Origin: Zygnema cylindricum
Lineage: Eukaryota; Streptophyta; Zygnematophyceae; Zygnematales; Zygnemataceae
DNA: 64,000 nt
Direction: 5' to 3'
Assembly: GCA_037447655.1 (NCBI GenBank)
Contig: JBBHKE010001093.1
Span: forward strand, 32,563-96,562
Below are positions 46,916 through 57,367 of this stretch, one piece after another. The translations under genes were made by a program, and so were the position numbers. The notes beneath the pieces are model-generated. The model made no database searches and was not told where the DNA came from. It saw only the letters and a list, made by a program, of their open reading frames with translations. The first letter of the stretch is position 1. Each line of letters opens with the position of its first letter.

Positions 46916-49400
46916 CTCCCTAATGCAACAATAATTCCCTTGTCCCCACCAGATACCTCATCACCCTTTTGGCAGCCTCCTTATCTCTCTTTCTTGGTTC
47001 ATATAGACTTCTACTAAAGACACCTACAGCTAAAGCTATATTCGGACAGGTACAGTTCAGAAAATAAATTAAATTGCCTACAATATGCCGATAAGGGATA
47101 TTTTCCATAAATATTTTTTCTATCTCATCCATCTCATCATTAATGATCAATATTCCTCTCTTTTCACTCCCTTCAAACACTTTCTTCAATTCCATAGGAG
47201 TAGTACATCCGTTTGCTTTTTCCATCTGAAATTTTTCTAGCTTATTACGGATTGCTTCTTTTTGAGCGAGTCTTATAATTCTATTCCCTCTATCTCTCTC
47301 CATCTGAATTCCCAAAATGTACTTTGCTTCGCCGAGATCTTTCATATCAAAATTGCTTCTAAGATCCCGTTTTAGTTTGTTAATTTTATCTAAGGACTTG
47401 CTTAAGACCAACAAATCATCCACATAAATAGCAATAAATATCACTCCATTCTCATCCTCAAATAAATATATAGAGTGATCTGAACTAATTCAGATATATC
47501 CCAAACTGGCCAGAAATTCGTCGAGCTTTATATTCTACTCTCGCGGGGCTTGCTTAAGCTCATAGAGTGATTTTATCAGTTTGGAAACTTTGTTTTCTTC
47601 CCCACTTTTCACGAATCCTTCTGGTTGCCTCATGTAAATTTCTTCTTCCAACTCTCCGTGCAAAAAGGCCATTTTAATATCTATCTGGTGTATTTCCATA
47701 TCCTCCGCTGCGGCTATACTTAAAAGGATTCTAACAGAAGGAAAATCTGACTACAGGTGCAAAGGTTTCTTCGTAGTCTATCCCCTCTTTTTGAGTATAA
47801 CCTTTTGCAACTAACCTAGCTTTGTACCTCTCAATGGTATTATTGGGGTTTAATTTAAGTTTAAAAACCCACTTACATTCGATCAGTTTTCGGTCCGGTG
47901 GACAATCTACCAACTCCCATGTATTGGCTTCCATGATAGAGGCCATTTCTTCATTTATAGTTGTAATCCACCGGCTACTTTCTGGGGTGTTTATGGCCTC
48001 TAAGTATGGTTGAGGTTCATTCGTGTGAGACATCTTTGTGAGTTGGTTATTTACTTGTCTTTCTTGAAGTCGTTTACTACTTCTTCTTCCCCCTTCAAAA
48101 TCGGAAGCCGGAATGGAAGGCATCCTTAGGTTTCGCTTAGGAAGATTTTCAGCTCCCCTGTCTTCCAATTTTGGTGTCTCATCAAAATCGTCATCGGTTT
48201 CCACTTCTTATTGTGGCGTTGCCTCAGATATTGTCCTTTCCTTTTGCTTTGGTAGATCTGCAAATTTTCCTTTTTCTCCATCTTCCTTCTCTTCCTTTTT
48301 CAAAATCAAAGTCAGAAAACTGATCCGTTTCAAATCTGATTTTGACTTCCTTATTATACTTGAATGGATCAATGGACTTCACTTCATTCATCACCACTAT
48401 GTATTTTACCAAAATTATATCTCTCTTTTTCAAGTCATACACCCGGTATCCTTTTGTGCTCTCATTATATCCTACAAGATATCCTAGTTTCCCTCTTCCC
48501 TCTAACTTCTATTTAGTCTTATCGGAATCCAAACTATAAACTTGACTTCCGAACACTCTCAAACTAGACAAATCAGCCTTTCTTCCTGTCCACCTCTCAT
48601 ACGGAGTTTCCTCCTTATTTGCTGAAGTTATGACTCTATTTTTGATGAAATTAGCATAGTTCATAGACTCAGCCCAAAATTGCAGCCATATCCTCTTATC
48701 ACTTGACATACGTCTGGACATATCTCCTAAAGTTCTATTCACTCTTTCTCCTACTCCATTTTGGTCTGGTTTATAGGGAACAGTTTTCTCATGATGAATT
48801 CCTTCTTCTTTAAGATATTCTTCAAATTCCCTTTAGGTGTATTCTTTCCCATCATCACTTCTTATCTCTTTTATTGAGGTTTCATGTAGCTTTTCACTCT
48901 ATACTTTATACTCTTTGAAACATCTTAATAACTCTGACTTATGTCTGAGAAAATATACCTTTGTGTATCTAGACCAATCATCTGTGATGGTTAACATCCA
49001 TCTCTTCCCCCCATGTGAAGCATACCTAGCTGGTCCCCAAACATCAGTGTGAACTAGATCTAACACTTTCTCTCTCCTAAATGTGGTTGCCTTTGGAAAT
49101 GGAAGTCTATGAATCTTCCCTTGGGCACATCCACTACAATCATCAAAGGTCTCATCATCCTCAAAAGTAATACCCTCCACTATTCCATTTTTCTTCATTT
49201 TCTTTAATCTATCTAGATGCACATGCCCCAACCTTTTATGCCAAAGCATCATCTCACTTGCACACGAGTAGAGAACACTCTTTTCATTGCAAAGAACAAT
49301 TCCGAACATTCCTTGACTGCCCTTCTCAGCTATGAAATAAACCTCATTATCAAAGCTTGATGTGGAGATTCCTTTCCTAGTTCCTATTTCAAGCTCCTTT
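46916..49400 (-). pseudogene. Copia-A element 2 integrase and reverse transcriptase
   Basis: In minus order: LWHKRLGHVHLDRLKKM and CSGCAQGKIHRLPFPK (49240-49100); VHTDVWGPARYASHGGKRW with the first integrase Asp (about 49070); WAESMNYANFIKNRV and TPYERWTGRK (about 48690-48580); a basic/acidic linker with SSKRLQERQ; the RT start WELVDCPPDRKLIECKWVF (about 47930-47860) and EGIDYEETFAPVVRF (about 47780); the intact active site YVDDLLVLS (about 47400); and the chain to GTRELLLH (46920). Stops and frame changes occur near 48440-48500, 47750 and 47490-47540, so it is inactive although the catalytic YVDD is kept. Confidence 0.9.
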
Positions 49401-50915
49401 TCATCTAGGACACCTGTTGAGACTAGGTTTTTGCTAAGATGTGGAATTTAAAGAACGTCTGAGAGTGTTACAATTGAGGCATTTCCATCAACTAGAACTT
49501 TCAAGTCAACAGTTCCAACAAGACTTGTGGTTTATACTCTACCATCTCCGTACTCTATCTCAATTGTTGGGATCTTTCTCAGTTTAGTGAACCACCGCTT
49601 ATCTTTGCACATATGCATTGAATCCCTTGAGTCTATGATCCACCCATCCTCGGGTGGATCCCTCTTACCTCCGAAAGCACAGCTTTGTCTCCGTGGAATG
49701 TCGACATGCTTTTCAGTGTTTTTCGGATTAAGAAGTAGCTCCTCAAGCTCCTCTTTTGGCTCAGTTTTTCCTTCCACTTCCTCTTCAAGAACTTGAGTCA
49801 GGAAAGCCTTTTTCTTTCCTCCATCCCTTGAGGTTCCTTGACCATCTTTCAGTCGAAGATCTACAAGTTTGACACAATCTGCCATAGAGTGTCCCGGTTT
49901 CTTGCAGGAGTGACATAATCCTCCTCGAGAAGTTCCTCTCCCCTGTCTCTCAAACCTGCCACCTCATTGTCCTCTTCCACCATAGTTTCGACAAGGATCT
50001 CTCCCTCTCTCTTCATCACACTTACGCCAATCAGCTCATGCAAACAATGCTTGAACACTTGGAATCCCTCTCCTAAGCTCTATGGTGTTTTCTTTCACTA
50101 AAATCATTCCCACTGTGTCATCCCAATTCCAATTCCTATCTCCTATGTCCTGCAATCGGTTAATGATATTCTCATACTCTTCAGGTAGTTTCATCATTAA
50201 TGTGTTCACTCTTTGTCTCTCGGACCATGAGTTACCTGCACTCTCTAACTCTCCAAATAATGCTCCTAAATCATTTCAATAATTATTCATACTTCCCCAT
50301 TTATAAGTATAAGCTGCAATCTTATTTTCCGCCAACTGTACTTCCTCCTTTATAAGTATAAGCTGCAATCTTATTTTTTGCCAACTGTTGTTGCTGCAAT
50401 GATCCACTCTTATATTTGTTAACTAGTGATATCCAAAATGTGAGATGAAGATTTGATATGCATAAGGGGAATGGCAATGCCCTTTGATACACTTTTAAGA
50501 ATTAAGAGCTTGGCAACCTTGTCTCTGTAGTTCCACTTTTCATACTCTGATCTTTTGGTATGAACCCTTGTCGCCGGTGTTGGTGGTGCTGTTGCCGGTA
50601 TCGCCTTCAACAATGGTGTCACTTGAGTTGCACTCCTCCCTTTTCTCCTTCCATGACAATCTCCTCTCCTTCCTCATCTTCATCCTCGATGATGGTGGCA
50701 CCTGCTCTACCAACTGTAGAGGAGGAGATGCCAGAAAAATGTGTCTCTCCAAACCCAGATGGAGGTGGGCATCGAATTTGTCCAGACACTATGCCCCATA
50801 GATGCTTCTCAAATAGTTCTCCGTCCATCATCATTTCCCAATAAAAAAGGTTTGATCCATCAAATATGGGCACCCTAGAGGGTGGGCCTATAACCTGAAT
50901 TTCTGTGGTCTTCAT
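49401..50915 (-). pseudogene. Copia-A element 2 Gag and protease region, frameshifted
   Basis: Starts MKTTEIQVIGPPSRVPIFDG with its first codons in the 5' LTR. The frame breaks near 50620: element 1 has GGAGTTGCAAC where this copy has GGAGTGCAAC, a one-base loss. Further damage includes a 49-bp tandem duplication (50291-50388). The zinc knuckle CHSCKKPGHSMADC (about 49930-49885) and the protease region WIIDSRDSMHMC (about 49640) are readable; the usual DSG is DSR here, which would kill the protease. Confidence 0.88.
50291..50388. repeat. 49-bp tandem duplication in Copia-A gag
   Basis: Two units ending GCCAACTGT (50291-50339, 50340-50388). The intact element 1 has one unit at 662-710. The duplication shifts the frame. 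Confidence 0.9.
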
Positions 50916-51783
50916 TGACCCACAGTATGAGCAGCCTATGTAAAGCCTCTAGAATAATATTTGCCCCTTCCACTTTCCTACTGAATAAGTGCCGCCCAGG
51001 AGAAGAAATATTCTGACCACCTTCACCCTTGTGAGGACAAGACTCCCTTAAGTCAAACGCAAAAAGAATCACTGAATTTGCTCCCCTGAGCAGTAAGTTA
51101 TGGCTGGTCAAAGATGACCTTTATAGTTACAAGCTCTCTTAGAGAGAGGTACCTAAACATCACTAAGTCTTGGTCTGCCTACTCACGACTACCTACTACT
51201 AAACCCTAGTCCAATAGGAACACTATATAGTACAAGAAGGTAGAATAAAAGATGCACTTATTGTACGGCCATTATACGACATTGTCTACAAGGTGACACC
51301 TCTCAAATCGAAAGCCATGGTTCCTCCTACCATTTTCTCCGGTATCAAATAATGTGGCGCCACGTGGCACCGCGTGACGCTATCTCTAAAAGACGCTAAA
51401 ATCTTACTTCGCGGGGCGGATACAATGCCGACTGTCCGATCAAAACATATTTTACACGGTTCGTATTCGCGTACATGCATGAATTTCTCTTTTTCGTTAG
51501 TCTGCTGTTAATTAGCTTTCGCGTTTATGTTTGTATATCTTTGAAACCCGTATCGTGTATCGTTTTGATAACGCCCTAGTGGATAAGGCTCACGTCTTCA
51601 TACTGATTCAAAGACCCATGATCAACTCTAGACTTAGGCAACATTTTAGTAAAATATCATCTGCTTCAAAATCTGCCACTTTCTAAATATGGCGGCAGCC
51701 ATAGCGTGCCTTTGATCCTCACTCTCTTTCTTTAAAATAAAACAAAAATAGAGAAGTGAACTATTAATTACCTCTTTTCAACA
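50896..51783 (-). repeat. LTR-A, 5' LTR of Copia-A element 2
   Basis: 888 bp, TGAATTTCTGTGG…CTTTTCAACA. A substitution comparison with the 3' LTR would date the insertion; several differences are visible along the length. Confidence 0.9.
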
Positions 51784-51788
51784 TCTTA

Positions 51789-52953
51789 ACACATGTGCAT
51801 GGATGTACCTGAGTCTACAATCCAGCGTGCTTCACCTTTCAATCCAACGAAAGCACATTTCTCCTTTTGTGGAATTTCTACCTCGTTTTCCCCCTCCAAC
51901 TCCTCATCTAATAGGAGTTCATCGTCCTCGTCTTCGGATTCCGCCTCAAGTACGTGTGTCACAAGGGCCTTTTTCTTTCCTCTCGAGGGTCCACCGGTCT
52001 GCCCCTCCTTTAACCGCAACTCGGTTTACTTTGTGCATTCAGCCATATAGTGCCCGGGTTTCTGACAAAAATGGCACAAACCCTTGGGAGTCCTTGGTCC
52101 AAACTCCTATGTCTGATTTTTATGCCCCTTCCCTCGATAATTTCCAACCTGTTTCCTGGAATCATTGTTCTTCGAATCGGTCCCAGCTGCCAAAGCTTGC
52201 CCACTCTTTCATCCCATTCGGATCTCAATCGTAATCTCCCGAACAAGAATCATCCCTACCACTGAATTCCAAATCCACCTTGAGTCCGCCAAGTTCTGCA
52301 CACGGTTGACTATGTTCTCGAACTCATTGGGTAACTTCATCAGTAAACAGTTAACCTTTTCCTTTTCACTAAATAGTTTTCTAGCACTCTCTAGCTCTAT
52401 GAAAAGTGTAGCAAGCTTATGGCAAAAGTCCAACATCTTCCCCCCTTTGTATACATACTCCTTAATGTTCTGATCAGCCTACTGTTGTTGCTGAATCGTA
52501 CCACTTCGGTACATTTCTATGAGAGCCACCCAAAGACCGGATGCCCTCTCTACCTGCAAATGGGGAGATGCAAGCCCTTGAGTAAGATGGCGGAGGATGA
52601 AGTGTTTAGCCGCCATATTGTTGTAGTCTTAGGTATCGATATCATTCTCCTCGTTCCTTAGAATGGGTGACATGAATACCGAACCGGTTGCTATTGGTGT
52701 GACCGTCTCCTTCTCCTTTCCTTTGTCCACCACCTCGTGTTTTTTTGTCACCTTTGTTAAAGATGGATCTGCATCTCTAGTGAATCTGCTTCTTGTAAAC
52801 CTTGGAGGTATCCCAAAACTTGATGGACGCCTCACGCGTCCACTCACTATTCCCCAAAAAGGTTTCTCACATAAAGCTCCTATCATCATACTTTCCAATT
52901 ATATGAAGCCAGCTCCATTGAATATGGGTATTCTAGATGGTGGGCGGATAACC
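51789..52953 (-). pseudogene. Copia-B Gag and protease start, broken
   Basis: Minus order: QVIRPPSRIPIFNGAGFI followed by a stop; GALCEKPFWGIVSGRVRRPS; a Thr/Lys linker; the UBN2-like part with LLMKLPNEFENIVNRVQ (about 52360-52300); the zinc knuckle CHFCQKPGHYMAEC (about 52075-52035); and ARWIVDSGTSMHMC with an intact protease DSG (about 51830-51790). Copia-A inserted a few bases after this point. Several stops and shifts. Confidence 0.88.
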
Positions 52954-55035
52954 TGTAACTTTGAGACCTCCATAGGTTCTCAGAGTATGCAACTTACACG
53001 AAGCCTCTAGGATAACCCTGACCCCTTTGTGTTTCATCAAGAATAACTACCAACCTGGCTGACAAAAACTCTGACCACTTTCACCCATGTGAAGGAAGAC
53101 TACCCTGAGTCAATAGCAAAAAGAATCTCTGAATTTGCTCCCCTGAGTAATACATTATGAAGGGTTAAAGTTGACATTTTGTACAGAAGCTCTCTGGGAG
53201 AGAGGGTCCTATCTATGAATTTTTTATAAGTTCTATCTCTCTCTAAAACTTTATCTACTGAAGTACAGCACCAATCATAATAATGTATCGTACATAAAGG
53301 TACAGGTGCCGGTGTACTTTCTGTACGGTCATTGTACGACATAGATAATAAGTGGACACATGTCATTTTTGGATTCGATCCTGAAATCCTTCAAGATGCT
53401 GTATGCCAATATGCTTGTGCCACGTGTCATTCGATGTGACGTTGACCGCAAACCGCCGAAAAACTATTCCACGATCTCGGCATGCTACGCGGCCATCCGA
53501 TTACAACAGATTTGAATCGTAGCCGTCATAAATACTTGCGCGATATTTGTTTCGCCTACGAAAAAAATTGCGCGATATCCGTTTCGCAAGTTCCGTACGC
53601 CGTACATTACAAACTTCTTATATGTCCAAATATCCCGTTAAATGAAATAACCTACGTGTACAGATTTTTCTATTTATCAAACCCTATATCGTATGACTTT
53701 GATTCTAGTCTAATTGGTTAAGGCTACCGGTTATTCGCAGCTTTGACGGACGGTAGGTACTAGGTTCAAATCCTCGGTCCGTCTAGTTCTATTTTGGTAA
53801 ATCTACCAATCTAAAGTCTGTCCCCGTCAGGATAGCGTAGGCGGCCATGGCTCTACTGTAGAAATCGATGGTTATTTTATTATTTTCTAGGTCTAAATTG
53901 GAATATAGTAAAGAAGGCGAGGCAGTCTTCCTCTAACTTCTCTCTCCAAACTCCCACACTTGTGGCAGTCACTGAGAAGTTGGAGAGGAAGCTAGAGCCA
54001 TGGCTACGTAGGCTATCTAGAGGTTTACGGGAAATAGATTAGCTGTTTTACAGATAGGTAGCTTTATATACTAAAAGGAATTATGTCGGAACCAGGAATT
54101 GATCCTGGTATCTGCCGATCAGCAGAACACCGGTAGGTTGTAGCCTTAACTGTTAAGTCTAGACGTTACGATACGTACTATAGGGTTTGATATTTATTTA
54201 AACATGTACACATAGGATAAATCATTTAACTATAACTGTTAACGGGATACATAGATATGGTAGTGTAAAAGTGCGAATTGCGGTACAGATAAGAAATCAA
54301 TACCGCGCATTGATTTCGTAAGCGAAACAAATACCGCGCATGTATTTATTACGGCTACGATCAAATGCGAGTTTAATCGGACGGCCGGAATTAGCGCCGA
54401 GATCGCGGAAGGAGAATTCGGCGGTTTGTGGGCATCGCCACATCGGATGACACGTGGCGATGTAACATTGGAGCGCGGCATCTCCGAGGATTAAAGGAGC
54501 GAATCCGGATATTCCACGTGTGGACATTTAGGCCATGTCGTACAATGTCCGTACATAAAGTACACCGGCAGCTGTACTTTTGCGTACGGAACAGTAATCT
54601 GATTGGTTCCGTACATCAGTAGATAGAGTCTGTGAGAGAGATAGGACTTAGAAAAATTAGAGCTTCTGTACAAAAGGTCAACTTTGACCCTCCATAACTT
54701 ACAGCTCAGGGGAGCAAATTCAGAGATTCTTTTTGCTATCGACTCAAGGGAGTCTTGCCTTCACAGGGGTGAAGGTGGTCAGAGTTTTTGTCTGCCAGGG
54801 TGGCAGTTATTTTTGCTTAAACACAAAGGGGTCAAGGTTAACCCCTAGGTTTCTTGCAAGCTGTCCCTTTTGAGGACCCATGGAGGTTTCAAAGTTTCAT
54901 CTATCTCCCTCTCCAACTTTCACTAACTACGACAAATGTGGGAGCTTGAGAGAGGAGTTAGAGGCAGAGTGCTTGTGCTTCTTTTCTGCATTTTACACAA
55001 CCTAGAAAATTCTAAGTTAGCCTTTAATTTCTACA
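52954..55035 (-). repeat. LTR-B, 5' LTR of Copia-B element 3, split by a solo LTR
   Basis: Pieces 52954-53856 and 54905-55035, about 1034 bp together, TGTAACTTTGAGACC…AATTTCTACA. Contains a tRNA-like block at 53701-53790 (A box 53706-53717, B box 53763-53773). Confidence 0.9.
53857..54899 (+). repeat. Solo LTR-B inside the Copia-B 5' LTR, fourth layer
   Basis: 1043 bp, starts TGTAGAAATCGATGG, ends GGTTTCAAAGTTTCA. Target pentamers TCTAC (53852-53856) and TCTAT (54900-54904) match in four of five bases. It lies in opposite orientation within an LTR of its own family. Confidence 0.92.
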
Positions 55036-55735
55036 ATCTTCGGTGCGTCAAAACCTTTTAGGTAACTCTATCAAGATTTGCCTTCCTGTCTTCTTTGGAC
55101 AGCCTAGGCAGCCATGGATCTAACTCCTTCTCAAGTCTTCAGTGACTACGACAAGTGTGGGGACTTGAGTGAAGAGTTAGAGGCAGGCTGTTAGTGTCTC
55201 CTCTTTGCCTTTTATTTTATAATCTCTAGACCTAGAAAATGCTTGAATTTCAACAGGCATCTTTTGCGGCCGTCCGATCAAAACCGGCTTTCAATTATAG
55301 CCGTCAAAAATAGATGCGTGGTATTTTTTCGCTGTTGAAACAAAAGCGCGGTACTCATTTCACGAAGACAGTACGTCGTACGTATGTTTTTAACTATGTT
55401 TATGTTACAAGTTTTGTTCGCGTCGTTAAATGAATTTATGTAGTCGTACAGATTGAAATATCTAACAAACCCTATATGTCTCAGCACCGATCCTAGACTA
55501 TAGGATAAAGCTACCGGCTAATTCTAACTTGCCAAATGGCAGGCACCACGATCAAATCCTAGGTCCGTCAAGTATATTTTGGTAAACCTACCAAAATCTA
55601 CCACTGTCTCTCTATCTCTAAACATCATAGGTAGCCATGGCTCTAGCTCCCTTTTTAACTCTGCCTCGGCTTCTTTTTTGCATTTCATTTTAGACCTTGA
55701 AAATACTAAAAAGAACCATTAATTTCTACAGTCCA

Positions 55736-56728
55736 CCCTTAATCCATAGACTTCTCATGCGCATAAAACGCAAACATGAAATAAATAAATGTTGTTGGGT
55801 TTTCAAAATAACGAATATGCGTATGAAACCAAATTCAGAGGTTTTTAAAATGCGTTGACCTAATTTGACTTTATATTAAAAGAAAAAAAAGAAAAACATT
55901 TAATCAAAAATACTACTACAACTTTATCAAACTTAATATTTTTTCACGTTATTACACGCACTGTTTAAGGAGAGTTGGTTACCATAATTTATTTTCAAAT
56001 GTTTTTAAAATGTGTTATGTAAGGAATAGTGTTATTCCGTACTAATACTGCTCTATTTTTTGTAAAGACGTTCAAAATAAGTGTCAGATATAGGTGTCCG
56101 CAGGGTAAATTGAGTGCGTCGCCACGGTTTAGCGTACTCAGATTTGATTCAAGTTATACAGACGAAGGAAAATCGCGATACCCTGTTCACACATGTTCAA
56201 GCGTCGAATATGTGAACATAGACTACAAACACTATTAAATTAGCGTTAGTTACTCTAATTTTGATTGTTTTTAAAAAGTGTAATGTACGGTAGACGTTGA
56301 CAGCCGTCACGGGCATTGTCGACGTATACAATCGTCACGCCCTAAGTGACAATTTCGTTTGGTACACATAGGGACACCCGAAATCCGGGTCCGTCGGATC
56401 TGCGCTAAAAAACAAATATAATCTCTAAGTTTGAAGTACATAGAGACGCACCCTTAGCTGACCCTAATTCTGACACGTAAATTAGTATGACATATACGGA
56501 TATTTAAATTTCACGACGGCTTACGATTTCTAATATTTTATACGGATACATATTAAATTATTAATCTATATAATCGTACGGCTAATATTCCATTTTTGCT
56601 GTTCCCAAATTAGCATAATGCCGAAATTAGAATAATCCTTTTTAAAAAAAAAAATTCAAATTCTTAATTAATTACGGTAAATTTTATTCAACACTATTTA
56701 AACTTTGACACTAATAACGATTCGCGGT
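55736..56728. other. Intergenic, with TIR element remnants
   Basis: 56165-56225 matches the outer end of the large inverted repeat (near 22075-22135). CTAATAACGATTCGCGGTGTA at 56711-56731 is a TACACCG-family right end that overlaps the start of the MON1 upstream duplication. No coding frame. Confidence 0.5.
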
Positions 56729-57367
56729 GTACTTCTCTACGTTACGATTACATGGAAACACATCCTAGAAAGTCGTTACATTGTTTTTGCCTTTTTGATC
56801 GAAAACAGGCCACTCGGAAAACAAGTCATTGCGAAAACCGTACATCTTTGAAGTCTTTTGTAAAAGCATGCCACCAGTTTGACTTTTCTGACGTTCCTAC
56901 TGATGCCGTGTCTGCACGCAAAAGCTGCCGGGATGACGTTATGGGAGTCAAAAAAATAAAAAAATAAAAAATCCATTCGACGTTTCTGATGGCGTCAGAA
57001 ATGACGGTATTTTTGTTCAAATCACCGAGCACTACAGTACAGTACAGTACTGTAGCTACGTGGCGTCAAGCTATTCCTTAAACAGAAATTTACATGTGCC
57101 GCCACGATCTTTGATCTCCCTGTTTCGTAAGTTGACAGCTCAGAAACCCCTAACGGAATTTCGACAAGGGCGACCGGCTTTACTTTTTCCCCGTCTGTTC
57201 TGAACGGCTGTTCAAACTGTGCGCCATGGAGCTCTCCGCTTAGAAAAAGTGCTCCAAGCCTGCAACACAGCTTCAATCCTCTATGGATCTCAACCGCATT
57301 GGACCGTGAACCAACCTTCTTTTTCATCGTGCCACGTGGCCTTTCACTCGGATTCTCCTCGTCGAGC
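56729..57367 (+). promoter_or_regulatory. MON1: MON1 upstream region and 5' leader
   Basis: Positional assignment. 56729-57270 is duplicated at 37863-38388. It contains a palindromic ACAGT expansion near 57033-57058 (CTACAGTACAGTACAG and its complement) absent from the other copy. No TATA box or transcription start is called. Confidence 0.5.

Larger units (their letters stand above)
44466..51783 (-). mobile_element. Copia-A element 2, full structure, fourth layer
   Basis: LTRs at 44466-45345 (880 bp) and 50896-51783 (888 bp), both TGAA…CAACA. It is inserted at the protease-integrase junction of Copia-B with target pentamers TCTTT (44461-44465) and TCTTA (51784-51788). The polypurine tract is AATTAAAGGGAG (minus) next to the 3' LTR. 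The internal region carries a solo LTR-B (45845-46910). Structure complete, coding frames broken. Confidence 0.92.
40599..55035 (-). mobile_element. Copia-B element 3, full structure, third layer
   Basis: A two-LTR element inserted in LTR Y with a perfect ATCTT duplication (40594-40598 and 55036-55040). Its 3' LTR is 40599-41626. Its 5' LTR is 52954-53856 plus 54905-55035, interrupted by a solo LTR. A polypurine tract (AAATAAGGGGAG, minus strand) abuts the 3' LTR. Internal coding parts are 41640-44460 and 51789-52953, split by Copia-A element 2. Orientation minus. Confidence 0.92.
39642..55255 (-). mobile_element. LTR Y (family B), second layer, split
   Basis: Pieces 39642-40598 and 55041-55255 form one solo LTR of about 1.17 kb, ending GAATTTCAACA. 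It is inserted in LTR X with a perfect GGCAT target duplication (39637-39641 and 55256-55260). Same subfamily as 17467-18658. Confidence 0.9.
39112..55730 (-). mobile_element. LTR X (family B), outermost layer of the nested cluster, split
   Basis: Pieces 39112-39641 and 55261-55730 form one LTR of about 1.0 kb (start TGTAACTCTGAGACC, end AATTTCTACA). Flanks are GTCGA (39107-39111) and GTCCA (55731-55735), a 4-of-5 target duplication. No internal sequence is attached, so it is a solo LTR. Everything between its halves is later insertion. Confidence 0.85.

Noticed and set aside
53701-53790. Functional tRNA gene
   Set aside because: A and B boxes are present, but the block lies in an LTR, lacks a matched acceptor stem and clear anticodon arm, and varies between copies.
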